From Chloroflexota bacterium (GTDB lineage: Bacteria; Chloroflexota; Anaerolineae; Anaerolineales; Villigracilaceae), in NCBI GenBank assembly GCA_016195815.1, contig JACPYX010000001.1, positions 109,955 through 173,954 of the forward strand: a stretch of 64,000 bases of DNA, read 5' to 3'. Made by a program: the position numbers and the translations under genes. Below are positions 1 to 8,522 of this stretch, piece by piece (position 1 is the first letter of the stretch; each line of letters starts with the position of its first letter). The notes below the pieces were generated by a model, which saw nothing but the letters and a program-made list of their open reading frames with translations, searched no databases and had not been told where the DNA came from.

Positions 1-1083
1 CGGTTGGGCAATTCCATAGCCGATCACGAACAAGAACTGCACAAGCGGATTCATCTTTGAAAATATATTCTGTATCTGGCCTGAACCGCGCTCGAGCAGA
101 TAGATAACATATTTGACCGAATCGCGAATCCAGTTCAAGATCACACCGACGGGCGAGCCGCCGCCAAAATCATGCTGACGGCTGAGGCTCCATGCCAGCA
201 ACAACACGCCGACAAGGAACACGCCTCCCACTCCGACCAAAACCTGCCACGGCAGGCGGGCCTTTTCTCCCCTCAGCCACAACCAGCCGCCGAACAGAAC
301 CAGTAACGCCAACGCCATCGCCGGGGAGACGAGCAGCAAGCCTGCGATGCCAATTCCGAGCCAAAGCCAAACACTTTTATTTTTCTCGCCCGACTCGCTT
401 TGTTTCAGCCAATTGGCAAACCCCCAAAAGGCAATTGCGATGAACGTCAGCAGAAAAGGCTCGCGCATCTGCGCCCCGCCCGTCAACACGGACTCTGGAT
501 AGAGAACGAAAAGCCACGAGGAAACAGCGGCCAGCTTTCCGTCCCAGAGAAGGCGCGTGGATTTATAGAAAAATGGCACACCCAAAGCGGCGGTCAAAGC
601 CGCCAGCGTGAGAACCAGCAACGGGCGCTGGACATCCGGCGACAAATAACGATACATGAACGCGCTCAACGCCAGCAGTCCGCCATATTGATCGGCCGCG
701 TAAGATTTATCGAACGCCGACCAAAGCGGCTTGTTCGAACTCGCCAGCCCCCAAGCCTGGTCGTCGCGGCGATGCGCGTCGGTGAATATATAACCGGCTT
801 TATCGTCTGGCACATCATAGCCATTAACTGGCAGGGCAAAATAAACAGCCATACCGGCCGCGAGGCGAAGGATGAACGCCAGAGCCGTCATCCAGGCCAG
901 GGCCTTGCCGCCGCCCCAACGCCAGGCGGCCACAAGAGCAGATAAGCCAACTAATAACAAAAGCGAGAAGCCAAACAAACCAATCCAATAGATTCCGTCC
1001 TGCAGGGCGGCCAATCCGGCGCCGGCAATGAAAGCAGTTGGAATAATAAAAAAGAAATCTTTTGTGAAAATATATTTGTTCAT
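1..1083 (-). CDS. Multi-pass membrane protein, possibly a glycosyltransferase of the GT39/ArnT type; runs off the left edge (C-terminus missing)
   Basis: Not in the ORF track because it has no stop inside the window. Reading the minus strand from the ATG at 1083 gives MNKYIFTKDFFFIIPTAFIAGAGLAALQDGIYWIGLFGFSLLLLVGLSALVAAW..., open to position 1 and very hydrophobic; overlaps the next gene by 4 bp. Confidence 0.6.
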   Translation of the reverse strand, partial: MNKYIFTKDFFFIIPTAFIAGAGLAALQDGIYWIGLFGFSLLLLVGLSALVAAWRWGGGKALAWMTALAFILRLAAGMAVYFALPVNGYDVPDDKAGYIFTDAHRRDDQAWGLASSNKPLWSAFDKSYAADQYGGLLALSAFMYRYLSPDVQRPLLVLTLAALTAALGVPFFYKSTRLLWDGKLAAVSSWLFVLYPESVLTGGAQMREPFLLTFIAIAFWGFANWLKQSESGEKNKSVWLWLGIGIAGLLLVSPAMALALLVLFGGWLWLRGEKARLPWQVLVGVGGVFLVGVLLLAWSLSRQHDFGGGSPVGVILNWIRDSVKYVIYLLERGSGQIQNIFSKMNPLVQFLFVIGYGIAQP

Positions 1084-2207
1084 GACATGTTTTCCAAAGC
1101 GCGTTGCGCGCGCGCAAGCCAGGTATATTTCCCGATGGCGCGCCGCGCATTTGCCGCCAGCGTTGCGCGCCGTTTTTCATCAGACAATAGTTTTTTGACC
1201 GCGGATGTCCATGCGCTCACGTCGCCTGGCTCACAAAAAACGGCGCGCGTCTCATCCAACACTTCGCGGATCACGGGCAGGTCAGCGGTGATCATCGGGC
1301 GGCCGGCGGCCATGTACTCAAACATTTTCATCGGGTTGATCACCTCGGCAATATTCTGCCCGCTGCTGGCAGAGATGGCGCGGCCATATGGCATCAACAA
1401 GACATCTGCCGCAGACTGATAAAGCGGCAGGCGCGAATTTTCAATGAAGCCGGTCAAGGTTACGTTCGATGCGCGCACCGCATTTAATTTTGCACGCCAT
1501 TCTTCAACCGCGTCCGGTGTGCCGCCGGCCCACAAAAAATTAACATCGGGCAAAGCGCGCGCCAACTCGAACAGCAGATCCATGCCGCGGCCGGCGTAGA
1601 AATGCCCGCTGAATCCAACGGTCAAACCGTCTTTCAGATTCAATTGGCGGCGCGCTTCGGCGGGAGCTGGCAGATTTGCGTATCGGTCGAGGTCAACGCC
1701 GTTCGGGGCCGCCTGCACCGCCTCGTCCGGGAACTGGAGGCGGGTTGACCGTTCGAGGGCCTTTCTCAACGCCTGAGTCGTGACTAACATCCGCTTGTGC
1801 CCGCGGCTCATCCAAAACTGACGAAGCCACCACGCGCCGAATCGTCCGGCGGTATCCGCGTGCATTTCCAGCACAACGGGATAGCCGCTCCACAATCCGA
1901 ACGCGGCCGATTGCGGGAGCCAGGTGTAAATTAAATCGGCTTTGAACTTTCGCGCGGCGGACTGAGCATACCATATAAAATCAAAACGCTTGAATGCGCG
2001 CAATGATGAGAGCCATGTGATCTGGAATGTGTTTCGTATTCCGTAATGCGTAAGGAGCGCGGCAGGCAAAATGGGTTGAGTCTCGGCTGGAGCAAACACG
2101 CGCAGATCGTGACCAAGCTGTGCCAGCGCGTCGCAGACCTTCATGGCCTGGATCGAATTTGCCGTCAGCGACGGGATGCGGGAATTGGTAATGACTGCAA
2201 TTTTCAT
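1080..2207 (-). CDS. Glycosyltransferase, GT4-like (group 1)
   Basis: ORF 375 aa; NGVDLDRY, GFSGHFYAGRGMDLL and EYMAAGRPMITADLPVIREVL are typical of GT-B group 1 glycosyltransferases. Confidence 0.85.
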   Translation of the reverse strand: MKIAVITNSRIPSLTANSIQAMKVCDALAQLGHDLRVFAPAETQPILPAALLTHYGIRNTFQITWLSSLRAFKRFDFIWYAQSAARKFKADLIYTWLPQSAAFGLWSGYPVVLEMHADTAGRFGAWWLRQFWMSRGHKRMLVTTQALRKALERSTRLQFPDEAVQAAPNGVDLDRYANLPAPAEARRQLNLKDGLTVGFSGHFYAGRGMDLLFELARALPDVNFLWAGGTPDAVEEWRAKLNAVRASNVTLTGFIENSRLPLYQSAADVLLMPYGRAISASSGQNIAEVINPMKMFEYMAAGRPMITADLPVIREVLDETRAVFCEPGDVSAWTSAVKKLLSDEKRRATLAANARRAIGKYTWLARAQRALENMS

Positions 2208-2280
2208 CTATATATCTTTCGACACAAATATCTCGAATTGACGAATGGCGCGAAATTCGTCCATTGGTGCTGTTCGTATT

Positions 2281-3024
2281 TCAGGCCATCGCCGCGATCT
2301 CGATGTTTTGTTTTTCCAGCGCGGCGCGGATGAGACGCACATTTCCGGCGGCATGAACATGATCTCCGTGCAGGCACAAAGTGTCCGCCTTCACGCGCCG
2401 GCCCAAAAAATCGATTCCATTTTTTGCAAGGCTTACCGCGTGCGCCGTGACTTCATCCGGCGATTCGATGACGGCATTCGATTGTCGACGCGAGACCAAT
2501 GTACCATCAGGATTATATCTGCGGTCTGGGAATCCTTCGTTCGCCACGCGCAGGCCCGCATCCGCTCCCGCCTCGATCAGACTTGAACCGGCCAGCCCGA
2601 CCAGAATCAAATCCACGCTGAAAGCTTTTACCGCGCGTGCGATGGCATCCGCCAGCGAGCGGTCTTTCGCGGCCTGATTGTATAGCGCGCCGTGCGGCTT
2701 GACATGACGAAGCTCCGCGCCCTCCGCTTTTGCAAATGCGGCCAGCGCGCCGATTTGATAAAGCGTGAACGCTTCGGCCTCATCAGGAGAAAGATTCATC
2801 TCGCGCCGGCCAAAGCCCTGCAGATCCGGCCAGCCCGGATGCGCGCCGATTGCCACATGAAATTGTTTCGCAAGCCGAATCGTTTTCCGTATCACCTGCG
2901 GATCGCCTGCGTGGAATCCGCAGGCGATATTGGCAGACGTGATGAACGGCATGACGGCTTCATCGTCTCCAAGTTTGTATTGACCGAAACTTTCGCCCAT
3001 GTCGCAGTTGAGATCAATTTTCAT
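2281..3024 (-). CDS. pxpA: 5-oxoprolinase subunit A (LamB/YcsF family)
   Basis: MKIDLNCDMGESFGQYKLGDDEAVMPFITSANIACGFHAGDP is the hallmark N-terminus; adjacent to pxpC and pxpB. Confidence 0.94.
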   Translation of the reverse strand: MKIDLNCDMGESFGQYKLGDDEAVMPFITSANIACGFHAGDPQVIRKTIRLAKQFHVAIGAHPGWPDLQGFGRREMNLSPDEAEAFTLYQIGALAAFAKAEGAELRHVKPHGALYNQAAKDRSLADAIARAVKAFSVDLILVGLAGSSLIEAGADAGLRVANEGFPDRRYNPDGTLVSRRQSNAVIESPDEVTAHAVSLAKNGIDFLGRRVKADTLCLHGDHVHAAGNVRLIRAALEKQNIEIAAMA

Positions 3025-3034
3025 TTTGGCTCCA

Positions 3035-3074
3035 TGTCATTGCGAGCGGCGCCACCATCGCCCTCGCAATGACA
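3035..3074. repeat. Palindromic intergenic repeat, TGTCATTGCGAG...CTCGCAATGACA family
   Basis: 12-bp arms TGTCATTGCGAG (3035-3046) and CTCGCAATGACA (3063-3074); the same arm recurs at 60305. Confidence 0.85.
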
Positions 3075-4040
3075 TCATGAGTCTACAATACCATTCTTCA
3101 TCTTTTCCATCAACGCACGAAATTTCTCCTGCGCGGCTTCGACGGTCGTCGCGCGAAAACGAACGGAATCTTTCCCCGGCGCGCATTGCGCCAGCAAAGG
3201 CAAATCCGCGCTGATGACCGATGCAATCTTTGGATATCCGCCCGCCGTCGCGCAATCCGCCATCATCACAATCGGCTGGCCGTCCGCCGGGACCTGCACC
3301 GCGCCCGCCATCATCCCTTCGCTGGTGAGGTCCGCGCCGCCAATGTGATTCGAGCGCGGACCTTCCAACCTGTATCCCATTCTGTCGGACAAATGATTGA
3401 CTTTATAGGAACTCGATAAAAAAGTCTGAATGTTCTTTTCATCGAAGCGTTCTGTTTGCGGGCCGAGAATTACATCAACCATTGGATTCTCGTTATAAGC
3501 TGGGCGCGCTTCTTCAATTAAAGTTCGCGCCGCCAATTCGTCAAGAGCGCGCGCAGGTCTTCCGCTTCGCAAAACATCACCGGCTTGCAGTAATCGCCCG
3601 TCGAGTCCGCCGAAATGTCCGCGCAAATACGTTGAACGCGAACCCAGAACTGATTCGATTTCAAGCCCGCCCGCGAACGCCAGATACGCCCACATACCGA
3701 AGTCCGCTGTTCTTTGCGGAAAGCCGGATTTGTTCAATCGAATGGTCCAGCCTGCGCGCACAAAACACGAATCCCAAAGTGGAAATGTCCAGGTGAAAAC
3801 AGATAAAGAATATCCTGCGCCCGCCGCGGCGATCACGCAATCGTTCAGCGCGCGCAATTCGATCTCGCCCGCGCCGATTTCAAGCGCGGCGGCGTCCATC
3901 GAATTGCCAGCCAAAAGATTCGCGGCGCGAAATGCAAACGAGTCCATCGGTCCCGAGGCCGGCACGCCAAATCGTCTCCAGCCGGCGCGCCCCAAATCCT
4001 GGATCGTTGCAAATCCGCTTACATCTAAAACTTCAAACAT
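3075..4040 (-). CDS. pxpC: 5-oxoprolinase subunit C (biotin-dependent carboxyltransferase/KipA family)
   Basis: FATIQDLGRAGWRRFGVPASGPMDSFAFRAANLL; DLTSEGMMAGAVQVPADGQPIVMMADCATAGGYPKIASVI. Confidence 0.94.
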   Translation of the reverse strand: MFEVLDVSGFATIQDLGRAGWRRFGVPASGPMDSFAFRAANLLAGNSMDAAALEIGAGEIELRALNDCVIAAAGAGYSLSVFTWTFPLWDSCFVRAGWTIRLNKSGFPQRTADFGMWAYLAFAGGLEIESVLGSRSTYLRGHFGGLDGRLLQAGDVLRSGRPARALDELAARTLIEEARPAYNENPMVDVILGPQTERFDEKNIQTFLSSSYKVNHLSDRMGYRLEGPRSNHIGGADLTSEGMMAGAVQVPADGQPIVMMADCATAGGYPKIASVISADLPLLAQCAPGKDSVRFRATTVEAAQEKFRALMEKMKNGIVDS

Positions 4041-4683
4041 CCGCCGCCTCGATCACGAATCGCACGAGATCGCCGGGAGAAAATAAAAAGGGCGGATCAG
4101 ATTTCAGGTCGAAAAGCCGGCTCGAGGTCCGGCCAATGATGCGCCAGCCGCCTGGAGAATCAATGGGGTAAATTCCCGTCTGCGCGCCGGCGATCCCAAC
4201 CGATCCCGCGCTCACGCGCGTGCGCGGCGTTTCGAGCCGCGGCGTCGCAATCGCGTCGTCGAGTTTGCCCATGTACGCGAAGCCCGGCGTGAAGCCCATC
4301 ATGTAGACGGTGTATTCGCGGCCGGCGTGGATGTTGACGACTTCGCGGGCGCGGATGCGATGATAGGCCGCGACAAAATCCAAATCTTCGCCGCCGTATC
4401 GCACCGGGACCTGGATGCGGCGCGGCTTGCGAGTTGCATTTGATTCAACCCGATCCATTTGCGCGCCGACCCACGCTGAAACTTGCGCGTACGTCAACGC
4501 GAGCGGATCATAATGAACGAGCAACGCCGCATAGGCCGGGACAGTTTCGATCACGCCCGCAATTCGATTCGCAGATAAAAGCGCGTCCAAAACCTGGACG
4601 CGTTGATTGATGACAGGGTCAATTTCATCGCCGAACTTAACGAGCAAAGCCGAATCGCCGAACGGAACGAGGCTTGCTTTCAT
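4033..4683 (-). CDS. pxpB: 5-oxoprolinase subunit B (KipI family)
   Basis: FTPGFAYMGKLD and SVGIAGAQTGIYPIDSPGGWRIIGRT motifs; overlaps pxpC. Confidence 0.94.
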   Translation of the reverse strand: MKASLVPFGDSALLVKFGDEIDPVINQRVQVLDALLSANRIAGVIETVPAYAALLVHYDPLALTYAQVSAWVGAQMDRVESNATRKPRRIQVPVRYGGEDLDFVAAYHRIRAREVVNIHAGREYTVYMMGFTPGFAYMGKLDDAIATPRLETPRTRVSAGSVGIAGAQTGIYPIDSPGGWRIIGRTSSRLFDLKSDPPFLFSPGDLVRFVIEAADV

Positions 4684-6011
4684 TTTTCAAACAGGCTGAT
4701 GCTTTCGATGTGATAGGTTTGCGGAAAAAGATCGAACGGCGTGACATCCATAAGTTTATAGCCGCCATTGATCAAGCGCGCCGCGTCGCGCGCCAGCGTG
4801 GACGGATCGCACGAGACATACGCGATCACTTTTGGATTCAATTTGAGGATGGCATCCAGCGCTTGCTTCTCCAGGCCCGCACGCGGCGGATCAACGAGAA
4901 TAATATCGGGCTTTAATTTCAAGGCGGGCAAAACGTTTTCTGCCAGATCTTCGTACAGTTCGACGTTATCAAACTCGTCGAGGTTAACCGCGAAATCTTC
5001 GCAGGCCGAAGCCGACGATTCGATCCCGATCAGTTGTTTGCATTTCGGCGCAAGGAACGCACTGAACAATCCTGCGCCGCAATAAACATCGAGGACGGTG
5101 GATTGGGAAATCGGCAATCGGTTGAGAAGATGCCGAACCATTTTCTCCGCCATGGCCGTGTTGACTTGAAAGAACGACGCCGCCAAAACATGAAACTCGC
5201 GGTCCAAAACTTTGATTATGATGTGGTCGTCGCCTGCGATGACAACCACGCTGTCTTCAAAAACATGCGATATTGAAACATCCGCCTCGATGTCAATCTC
5301 AGGCGTTTCGGGCGAATCAGATTCGAGAACAAGCATTAATTCATCATCCGTCCCCGTGCGGAGCGAGACGCGTTCGATATTGGTATCCGCTTCAAATTCA
5401 ATCTGCGGCCAAAAGGCATTGATGGACGCTTCGGGTAAATGGCATTCGGTGATGGGGATTATCGCCTCACCCCTGCGCCCCTGTCCCAAATCGGGGAGAG
5501 GGGAAACGAATCCCAATTTTCCATCCTCCGTCAAATGAAATTGTATATGGTTGCGATAATTCCACTCACTCGGACTCGCCACCGCCGCCTTGACTGGCGG
5601 ATTCTCGATCCTGCCAATTCTCTGCAATTGATCGCGCAGAATATCGGCCTTGACTTTCAATTGCATCTCGTAAGGCATGTGCTGGTAATGACATCCGCCG
5701 CACCAGCCAAAATGTTTACAGCGCGGCGCAATTCTCTGCGGCGAAGCCTGCAAAATTTCAACGATCTCACCGCGCGCGAAGCCGCGCTTCTCCTCCGTCA
5801 ACCGGACGCGCACGCGCTCGCCCGGCAGTCCGAACGGGACAAAAACGGCGCGTGAATCGGGAAGCCGTCCCAACGCGTCGCCGCCATAGGTCAGGGTTGT
5901 GAGCGTGAGTTCGTAAGTCTGCGGATCCACATAAACCTTTTGAAAAACATAATGCGTAATTCGTAAAACGTACACCTGCCCTGCGTGCAAATGCAGGGAA
6001 GTGCGCTCCAC
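4680..6011 (-). CDS. rlmD: 23S rRNA (uracil-5-)-methyltransferase, RlmD/RumA type
   Basis: TRAM-like N-terminus, Fe-S cysteines (CKHFGWCGGCHYQH), VDPPRAGL and YVSCDPSTLARD. The first ~25 aa of the track ORF are repeat-derived, so the real start is probably internal. Confidence 0.87.
   Translation of the reverse strand: MERTSLHLHAGQVYVLRITHYVFQKVYVDPQTYELTLTTLTYGGDALGRLPDSRAVFVPFGLPGERVRVRLTEEKRGFARGEIVEILQASPQRIAPRCKHFGWCGGCHYQHMPYEMQLKVKADILRDQLQRIGRIENPPVKAAVASPSEWNYRNHIQFHLTEDGKLGFVSPLPDLGQGRRGEAIIPITECHLPEASINAFWPQIEFEADTNIERVSLRTGTDDELMLVLESDSPETPEIDIEADVSISHVFEDSVVVIAGDDHIIIKVLDREFHVLAASFFQVNTAMAEKMVRHLLNRLPISQSTVLDVYCGAGLFSAFLAPKCKQLIGIESSASACEDFAVNLDEFDNVELYEDLAENVLPALKLKPDIILVDPPRAGLEKQALDAILKLNPKVIAYVSCDPSTLARDAARLINGGYKLMDVTPFDLFPQTYHIESISLFEK
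5463..5512. repeat. In-frame repeat insertion in rlmD (peptide SPLPDLGQGRRGE)
   Basis: tcacccctgcgcccctgtcccaaatcggggagaggggaaacg reads in frame as a low-complexity insert between KLGF and IIPITECHL. Confidence 0.6.
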
Positions 6012-6022
6012 GAATTACGCAT
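5952..6022. repeat. Inverted repeat with ATGCGTAATTCGT / ACGAATTACGCAT arms
   Basis: 13-bp perfect arms at 5952-5964 and 6010-6022; related arms occur at 58666-58715. Confidence 0.8.
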
Positions 6023-6048
6023 CTTCGAATTTCGAATATGAATATGGT

Positions 6049-6222
6049 TTATTTGATGAAGAACGAAAGAACGATCAGGATCACGAAGAAACTGCCAGCC
6101 AATATCCCGATGCGGCCGAGGTCTCGTTTGGTCTGTGTGTAATCGGGGTTGAATTCGGTTGGGCGCGGCGCATTCACAAAAGCTGCAGACCTGCCCACCT
6201 GTCGTCTATTTTTCTTTGCCAT
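6049..6222 (-). CDS. Small single-pass membrane protein, 57 aa
   Basis: Reading the minus strand gives MAKKNRRQVGRSAAFVNAPRPTEFNPDYTQTKRDLGRIGILAGSFFVILIVLSFFIK*; purine-rich RBS (AAAAGGAGATTCTT) upstream; below the track's length cutoff. Confidence 0.65.
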   Translation of the reverse strand: MAKKNRRQVGRSAAFVNAPRPTEFNPDYTQTKRDLGRIGILAGSFFVILIVLSFFIK

Positions 6223-6319
6223 AAGAATCTCCTTTTAATTTCGTTTCAAACTTGCAATCCACAGATGATGCAGATTATACGGGTCTTTTCTGCCGCGGAA
6301 TCTGCGTAACCTGCGGATA

Positions 6320-7222
6320 TTAATTTTGTAACCGCGCAAAAACCACAATACGCTGGTTATCAATCAGGTATGGATAACAGGATATCAACGTCACGGTCGG
6401 CGCGCCGGTGGACGCCATCACTTCCACCGCGGTCGGTTCAACCACTTGCGTACGGTCTACAATGTAAACGTACTGGCGCTGCTGCGTGTACAAGATCACC
6501 TGGTCGCCCGGCTGAAGTTTATCCAGATAACGAAACAACTCGCCATACACGTCATTGTGCGCCGAAAGCACCACGTTGCCTGACTGTCCCGGATCCGCCG
6601 AACCGATGAGTTGTCCCACGCCCTTCTTCAACTGCTCCCAGCCAACGCCCTGCACCACCGGCGCGTCAATCTGGATCGCCGGGATTTGAATCCGAATCGC
6701 CTGCTCAATGCTTGGCGTGGGCGCGGGGATGTTCGCCAGCGACTGCACCATTGGCCGCAAATTTTCGGGAATCTCGGCATCGTTCGGCCGCGTGTTGCCT
6801 TGCGCGTCGGGAGGCGTATGACCGGATGGCAGGACAACCGCCATGACCAGCGGTGTGGGCGTCGGCGTGACGGGATTCAAAGCCGCAGCGACTTCTTTAT
6901 TCAAATCGCGCAACATGCCGAGACCGCTGAGCAGGACGCCGGCCAGTCCGATCACTGCAAAAACTTCGATGGCAAACAGAAGCCTATCCAGCATACGCCG
7001 CCGCTTCGTTTCCGGGACCTGAAGCGGCTCACTGCTTTCATCGGGCGTATCCACCACCCGTGCAAACTCCAGCCCATCGGCCGCATCCGGCGCGACCGTG
7101 AGCACGCGTCCGGTCTGGCGAAAATGTTCCAGTCGTTCGCGTCGCACGCCGCGGCGCTTTTCGATCAAGAGTCGCCGCAATTCATCAACAGAAAAATCTT
7201 GAGGTGCTTTGCGTCTGGCCAT
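6320..7222 (-). CDS. Sortase family protein with N-terminal TM segment
   Basis: IQIPAIQIDAPVVQGV, LSAHNDVYGELFRYLDKLQPGD and TLISCYPY (catalytic His and Cys regions of sortases). Confidence 0.87.
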   Translation of the reverse strand: MARRKAPQDFSVDELRRLLIEKRRGVRRERLEHFRQTGRVLTVAPDAADGLEFARVVDTPDESSEPLQVPETKRRRMLDRLLFAIEVFAVIGLAGVLLSGLGMLRDLNKEVAAALNPVTPTPTPLVMAVVLPSGHTPPDAQGNTRPNDAEIPENLRPMVQSLANIPAPTPSIEQAIRIQIPAIQIDAPVVQGVGWEQLKKGVGQLIGSADPGQSGNVVLSAHNDVYGELFRYLDKLQPGDQVILYTQQRQYVYIVDRTQVVEPTAVEVMASTGAPTVTLISCYPYLIDNQRIVVFARLQN

Positions 7223-7292
7223 CGCACGGGCGATTATACCGCGCTAATTTGCGCGCTTGGCGGTTTAGAAAAATCAAACGTATAATCGGCGC

Positions 7293-7712
7293 ATGTCTGA
7301 ATACAAATTCTTTCATCCCACCGAAGTCCGCTACGGCGATCTCGACCCGCAGGGACATGTCAACAACGCCAAGTATCTGACTTATTTCGAGCAGGCGCGC
7401 GTCTACTATCTCATTCATCTCGGCCTATTTGGCAAGGACCAATCCTTCATGGACATCGGCCTTATCGTCGCCGACGTTCACATTGCTTACCACGCCCCCA
7501 CACATTACGGCGACGAGATCAAAACCGGCGTGCGGACGAAGAAGATCGGCGGCAAATCCATCATCATGGAGCAAAGTGTTGTTGATACCAAGACCGGCGC
7601 GGAAATGGCAAAAGGCGAAGTGGTGATGGTGGCGTTTGATTACCGCGCGCAGAAGACGATCTCTGTGCCCGATGAATGGCGGAAGAAGATTTCCGAATTC
7701 GAGGGATTATGA
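7293..7712 (+). CDS. Acyl-CoA thioesterase, 4HBT (hotdog) family
   Basis: EVRYGDLDPQGHVNNAKYLTYFEQAR motif. Confidence 0.88.
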   Translation: MSEYKFFHPTEVRYGDLDPQGHVNNAKYLTYFEQARVYYLIHLGLFGKDQSFMDIGLIVADVHIAYHAPTHYGDEIKTGVRTKKIGGKSIIMEQSVVDTKTGAEMAKGEVVMVAFDYRAQKTISVPDEWRKKISEFEGL

Positions 7713-7736
7713 AATCAAAAGTCGAAAAACGCTCAC

Positions 7737-7839
7737 CTTGAAGGAAAAGCCGCTTCGTTATGCAGGCCAATCTCTCGACGATCAGATTCTGGATAAACGA
7801 GATGAGAATATCGAAAAGGAACTTTCCAATTTCAAGTAG
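7737..7839 (+). pseudogene. Short gene remnant (possible N-terminus of a NERD-like protein)
   Basis: LKEKPLRYAGQSLDDQILDKRDENIEKELSNFK* with no convincing start or C-terminal domain; assignment from recall only. Confidence 0.25.
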
Positions 7840-7971
7840 CTAAAACTTTCGCGCACACGCAAAGGCGCGCTGATTGCCGAGACAAATTGGATTTGTGCCC
7901 GCCTGTTTTCAAAGTAATTAAGCGCTGTTCTCCGTCGTCTTGGGAAAAGATCAAATTCTAGGAAAGCAAAC

Positions 7972-8451
7972 ATGGACATAGACACCATTGAATCAAAGAT
8001 CGGCTCACACGCGCCGGATTTTCGTCTGCCAGCCACCAGTGGGAACGAGATCGGGCTTTCTGATTTTCGCGGCAGAAAAAATGTCGTGCTGTTTTTTGTG
8101 CGCGAATTCAACTGAATGCAGTGCCGCGCGCACGTCGCCCAGTTGGGGCGCATGTATGAAAAGTTCCGCGAAGCAGGCGCAGAGATCATCGTAATTTTAG
8201 GTGACACAATGGAACGCGCCCGGCAATATGTTAAATCCGTGAATGCCCCATTTCCCATCCTGAGCGATCCCGAACGCGAAGTCTATCGGATTTATGAATT
8301 GGAAAAATATTTCCTGCTCGTTCAACGCACTGCATCGCTGGTGATTGACCACGACGGCATCGTCCGCTATCTCAAGCGGACTACCATCCCGAACGTCTGG
8401 CTGCAGGAAAGCCGCGAGATCTTCGGCTTCATAGACAGCCTGAACGCGTAA
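7972..8451 (+). CDS. Peroxiredoxin-like (AhpC/TSA) protein with in-frame TGA at 8113-8115; candidate selenoprotein
   Basis: [47 protein letters not shown]-[TGA][31 protein letters not shown]... The same frame is open on both sides, and the TGA occupies the first position of a CxxC/UxxC motif at the expected peroxidatic site. Confidence 0.75.
8113..8155 (+). promoter_or_regulatory. Candidate bacterial SECIS element downstream of the in-frame UGA
   Basis: UGA, then 25 nt to the apical loop; stem ACGU-CGCCC (8132-8140), loop AGUUG (8141-8145), GGGCG-(C)-AUGU (8146-8155). Confidence 0.6.
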
Positions 8452-8522
8452 CCTAATCAAAGGTTCGACAAGTCTGATACACTTGTCGAACCTTTTTGAT
8501 TTGATAGATCCGTGAGGTTATT

